The position numbers and the translations under genes were made by a program. From an uncultured Bacilli bacterium (GTDB lineage: Bacteria > Bacillota_I > Bacilli_A > RF39 > UBA660), in the NCBI GenBank assembly GCA_934085875.1, contig CAKOHQ010000054.1:1-6778 (forward strand): a DNA stretch of 6,778 nucleotides, written 5' to 3'. Below are positions 5,375-6,778 of this stretch, piece by piece; position 1 is the stretch's first letter; each line of letters starts with the position of its first letter. The notes beneath the pieces are model-generated. The model saw nothing but the letters and a program-made list of their open reading frames with translations, did no database searches and was not told the origin of the DNA.

Positions 5375-5652
5375 GTTTTGTAACAATTCTTTTTTCATTA
5401 AATGATAAAAATTATTAATTTTTCTAAGATATTTTCGAGATTTTTTACAACAATCCTAACATTAATGACATTGCTTTTTTAACAATTAAATGTTATTAAT
5501 AGTTTTAAGACCAAACAAATTAATTGTTGTAATGAGAACATATACTTATGAAAAACCAAAATCCAACAGACATAAATTGAAAGTAATTTAATTGCTTTAT
5601 CGTATTAATATAAAAATAACTATTTTTGGAAACAAAGGGTTTGCAATTTAAA

Positions 5653-5698
5653 AAAAAATTCAATAAACTTTAAAAATTAAAATTTTATTGAATTTTTT
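5653..5698. terminator. Long AT-only-flanked hairpin, terminator-like
   Basis: A perfect 15-bp stem (5653-5667 with 5684-5698) encloses a 16-nt loop, with A6 and T6 at the outer ends. It is the probable terminator for minus-strand transcription of the surface-protein gene ending at 5814, and it could act in both directions. The outer stem resembles that of 5269-5309 (A6-T-N-CAATA). Confidence 0.6.
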
Positions 5699-5773
5699 AC
5701 ATGAAATTTTAACAATTTTTACGTTTATATATTGTAAATTTATATACAAATGAGCGAGCTCTATTTCTTATAA

Positions 5774-5797
5774 ATTTAGATTATATCTAATCTAAAT
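5774..5797 (-). terminator. Hairpin just downstream of the surface-protein gene
   Basis: ATTTAGATTA (5774-5783) and TAATCTAAAT (5788-5797) form a perfect 10-bp stem with a TATC loop, 16 nt after the TGA stop on the minus strand. The following tail is TTATAAG, poor in T, so it may be a weak terminator or a 3'-end stabilising hairpin, with the hairpin at 5653-5698 as the main stop. Confidence 0.45.
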
Positions 5798-5813
5798 CAA
5801 AAGTATCCTTCAA

Positions 5814-6778
5814 TCAAGAAACTTTATAAGGTGTTGAACTTGTTCCATTTCCACTTGTTACTTTTGTTGACGAAACAAGTATTATCGATGGTCGAAATTG
5901 CTGACTTTCCTTTACATCACAATTTGCTATTTTTCCATTAGGCCATACTCTTGAAGCACTAACTCTGTTTTTGTTCGCGCTGTATGTTGTTGCCGAAAGA
6001 CTCCACCAATAATTTGTTAATGCGTTGTTATTCAAAAAATAATTTGCATTTTCTACACTACCTCCACCTGCATATACAATTTCATCCATTGTTAAAACAC
6101 TTATAATGTTAACGTCTATTTCTCCATCGTTATCTGTTTTGTCACATTTATATGATGGTGTTTTTGTTGCATAAAATCTGTTACCAGCCGAATATTCAAA
6201 ACTATTTTTTAAATTTAATAACTCATTTGTTTTACCAATTATTTCTCCATTATCCAAAAAAGAATATGCTGTTGTTTGATCTCCAATACACCATTTTTCT
6301 TTTTTTAGTAATGATATATCATGTTTTTCAACTACCTTTTTATCCAACCATTCTTGTAATCGTACTTTTAAACTGTTTGTTGTATCTTCTTCACTATTCA
6401 AATAATCATTTACACCTAAAGTTCCTATTAATTTGTATCCATAGTGAGCAGTTAGTTTTTGACCTTTTATTCCGGGATTACCATCTGTTGCATACCCACT
6501 GTCATCCGTAAGATTTGTGGAACTACAAGTAAGCTCTGATGCAAGTATAAGTTTAGCGCTACCATCACCTTGTATGCGAACTATTCTCCAGCACATTCCT
6601 GCGTATTCAACATAATTATCTATTGGATTTCCTCTAAAATAATAAGATATACCATAATCATCTGGTGCTGAATTTAATAATCTTTCTGTTTCGGTTGTTT
6701 TATAAGTTGTAGGAATTTCACTTGTTCCCCATGTTGTTCTATTCTCTCCACCTTTTTTGGCACTACTTATTATTGCAC
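5814..6778 (-). CDS. C-terminal part of a surface/secreted protein with a DUF6273-like domain (5' end beyond window)
   Basis: The frame is open from the right edge (first full codon 6776) to TGA at 5816-5814, giving at least 320 residues. ATG 6596 is internal: 60 open codons precede it and continue the same domain (DDYGISYYFRGNPIDNYVEY). Recognisable blocks, numbered from the edge, are YYFRG near 45, CWRIVRIQGDGSAKLI at 62-77, VRLQEWLDKKV at 138-148, ANYFLNNN at 244-251, and YWWSLSATT near 256-264. SRVWPNGKI at 275-283 and RPSIIL at 295-300 follow, then a GNGTSSTPYKV tail. The YWW...R.W..G....RPS pattern resembles DUF6273 and related formylglycine-enzyme-like folds of gut Firmicute surface proteins. 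No C-terminal membrane anchor or LPXTG motif follows, so any anchor would be N-terminal, outside the window. Sampled GC of about 36% is well above neighbouring genes, suggesting transfer or different selection. Ligand and role are unknown. Confidence 0.85.
   Translation of the reverse strand, partial: AIISSAKKGGENRTTWGTSEIPTTYKTTETERLLNSAPDDYGISYYFRGNPIDNYVEYAGMCWRIVRIQGDGSAKLILASELTCSSTNLTDDSGYATDGNPGIKGQKLTAHYGYKLIGTLGVNDYLNSEEDTTNSLKVRLQEWLDKKVVEKHDISLLKKEKWCIGDQTTAYSFLDNGEIIGKTNELLNLKNSFEYSAGNRFYATKTPSYKCDKTDNDGEIDVNIISVLTMDEIVYAGGGSVENANYFLNNNALTNYWWSLSATTYSANKNRVSASRVWPNGKIANCDVKESQQFRPSIILVSSTKVTSGNGTSSTPYKVS

Larger units (their letters stand above)
5310..5813. other. Gene-free AT-rich region of about 500 bp
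   Basis: No confident gene is present. Visible structure comprises a twice-repeated GGAATTGGACA (5339-5374), a 9-bp inverted repeat AACAATTAA/TTAATTGTT (5481-5489 with 5520-5528), and a short palindrome (5612-5627). A long hairpin lies at 5653-5698, with a GC-rich palindrome GAGC-GA-GCTC (5752-5761) and a final hairpin (5774-5797). On the minus strand 5604-5398 is an open frame interrupted by a single TAA (5481-5479) and may be decayed coding DNA. Nothing in it matches a family I can name. Confidence 0.6.

Noticed and set aside
5490..5591. Plus-strand 33-residue open frame (contains EKPKSNRHKLKVI)
   Set aside because: No ribosome binding site or promoter; the basic tail looks protein-like but is too short to support, and the opposite strand is equally open.
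6594..6596. ATG at 6596 as the start of the surface protein
   Set aside because: The frame is open for 60 further codons upstream, those residues continue the same domain, and no ribosome binding site precedes this ATG.
5814..6778. Alternative genetic code with TGA as Trp
   Set aside because: Trp is encoded by TGG throughout, the only Trp tRNA seen has anticodon CCA, and TGA serves as the stop of the surface-protein gene.

Overview
The window reads as chromosome of a very AT-rich Bacillota (Firmicutes) bacterium. It carries the endospore-associated pair yqfC-yqfD, a complete queA, σA-type promoters matching the TTGACA/TATAAT consensus, and strong AGGA/GGAG ribosome binding sites. Genetic code 11 fits: Trp is encoded by TGG, the tRNA-Trp anticodon is CCA, and no gene needs TGA read through. 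Together with the large surface-type protein at the right edge, this suggests an uncultured gut-type low-GC Firmicute, but the lineage is inference.

Layout, left to right. Positions 1-1995 (minus strand) hold a two-gene unit. A membrane-anchored parvulin-type foldase (880-1995) is followed after 4 nt by a membrane-anchored, Asn-rich stalk protein (1-875). The stalk gene runs off the left edge. It is easily missed because it has no stop codon in the window. Its body is built of 11-residue repeats that change into identical 15-residue repeats, encoded by a 45-bp tandem array. Positions 1996-2250 are a divergent control region with a good promoter for the foldase and several palindromes. Positions 2251-2640 (plus) encode a small unrecognised protein. 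It converges on queA (2648-3688, minus) across one bidirectional terminator that contains both stop codons. Between queA and a plus-strand tRNA-Trp gene (3789-3862) lie two back-to-back extended -10 promoters. The tRNA has its own terminator, which abuts the 3' end of the yqfC-yqfD operon (3896-5240, minus).

Positions 5241-5813 have no confident gene. They hold two long terminator-like hairpins, a repeated GGAATTGGACA motif that may be the end of a decayed insertion sequence, and fragments of open frame. Positions 5814-6778 (minus) are the C-terminal part of a secreted or surface protein related to DUF6273-like domains; its start lies beyond the right edge. It is clearly richer in GC than its neighbours.

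Functionally, the window joins housekeeping genes (tRNA-Trp, queuosine modification), a sporulation pair, and cell-surface functions. The most notable element is the foldase plus stalk unit. A membrane-bound foldase co-expressed with a repeat-built, predicted right-handed coiled-coil stalk suggests a dedicated export or folding partner for a surface fibre.
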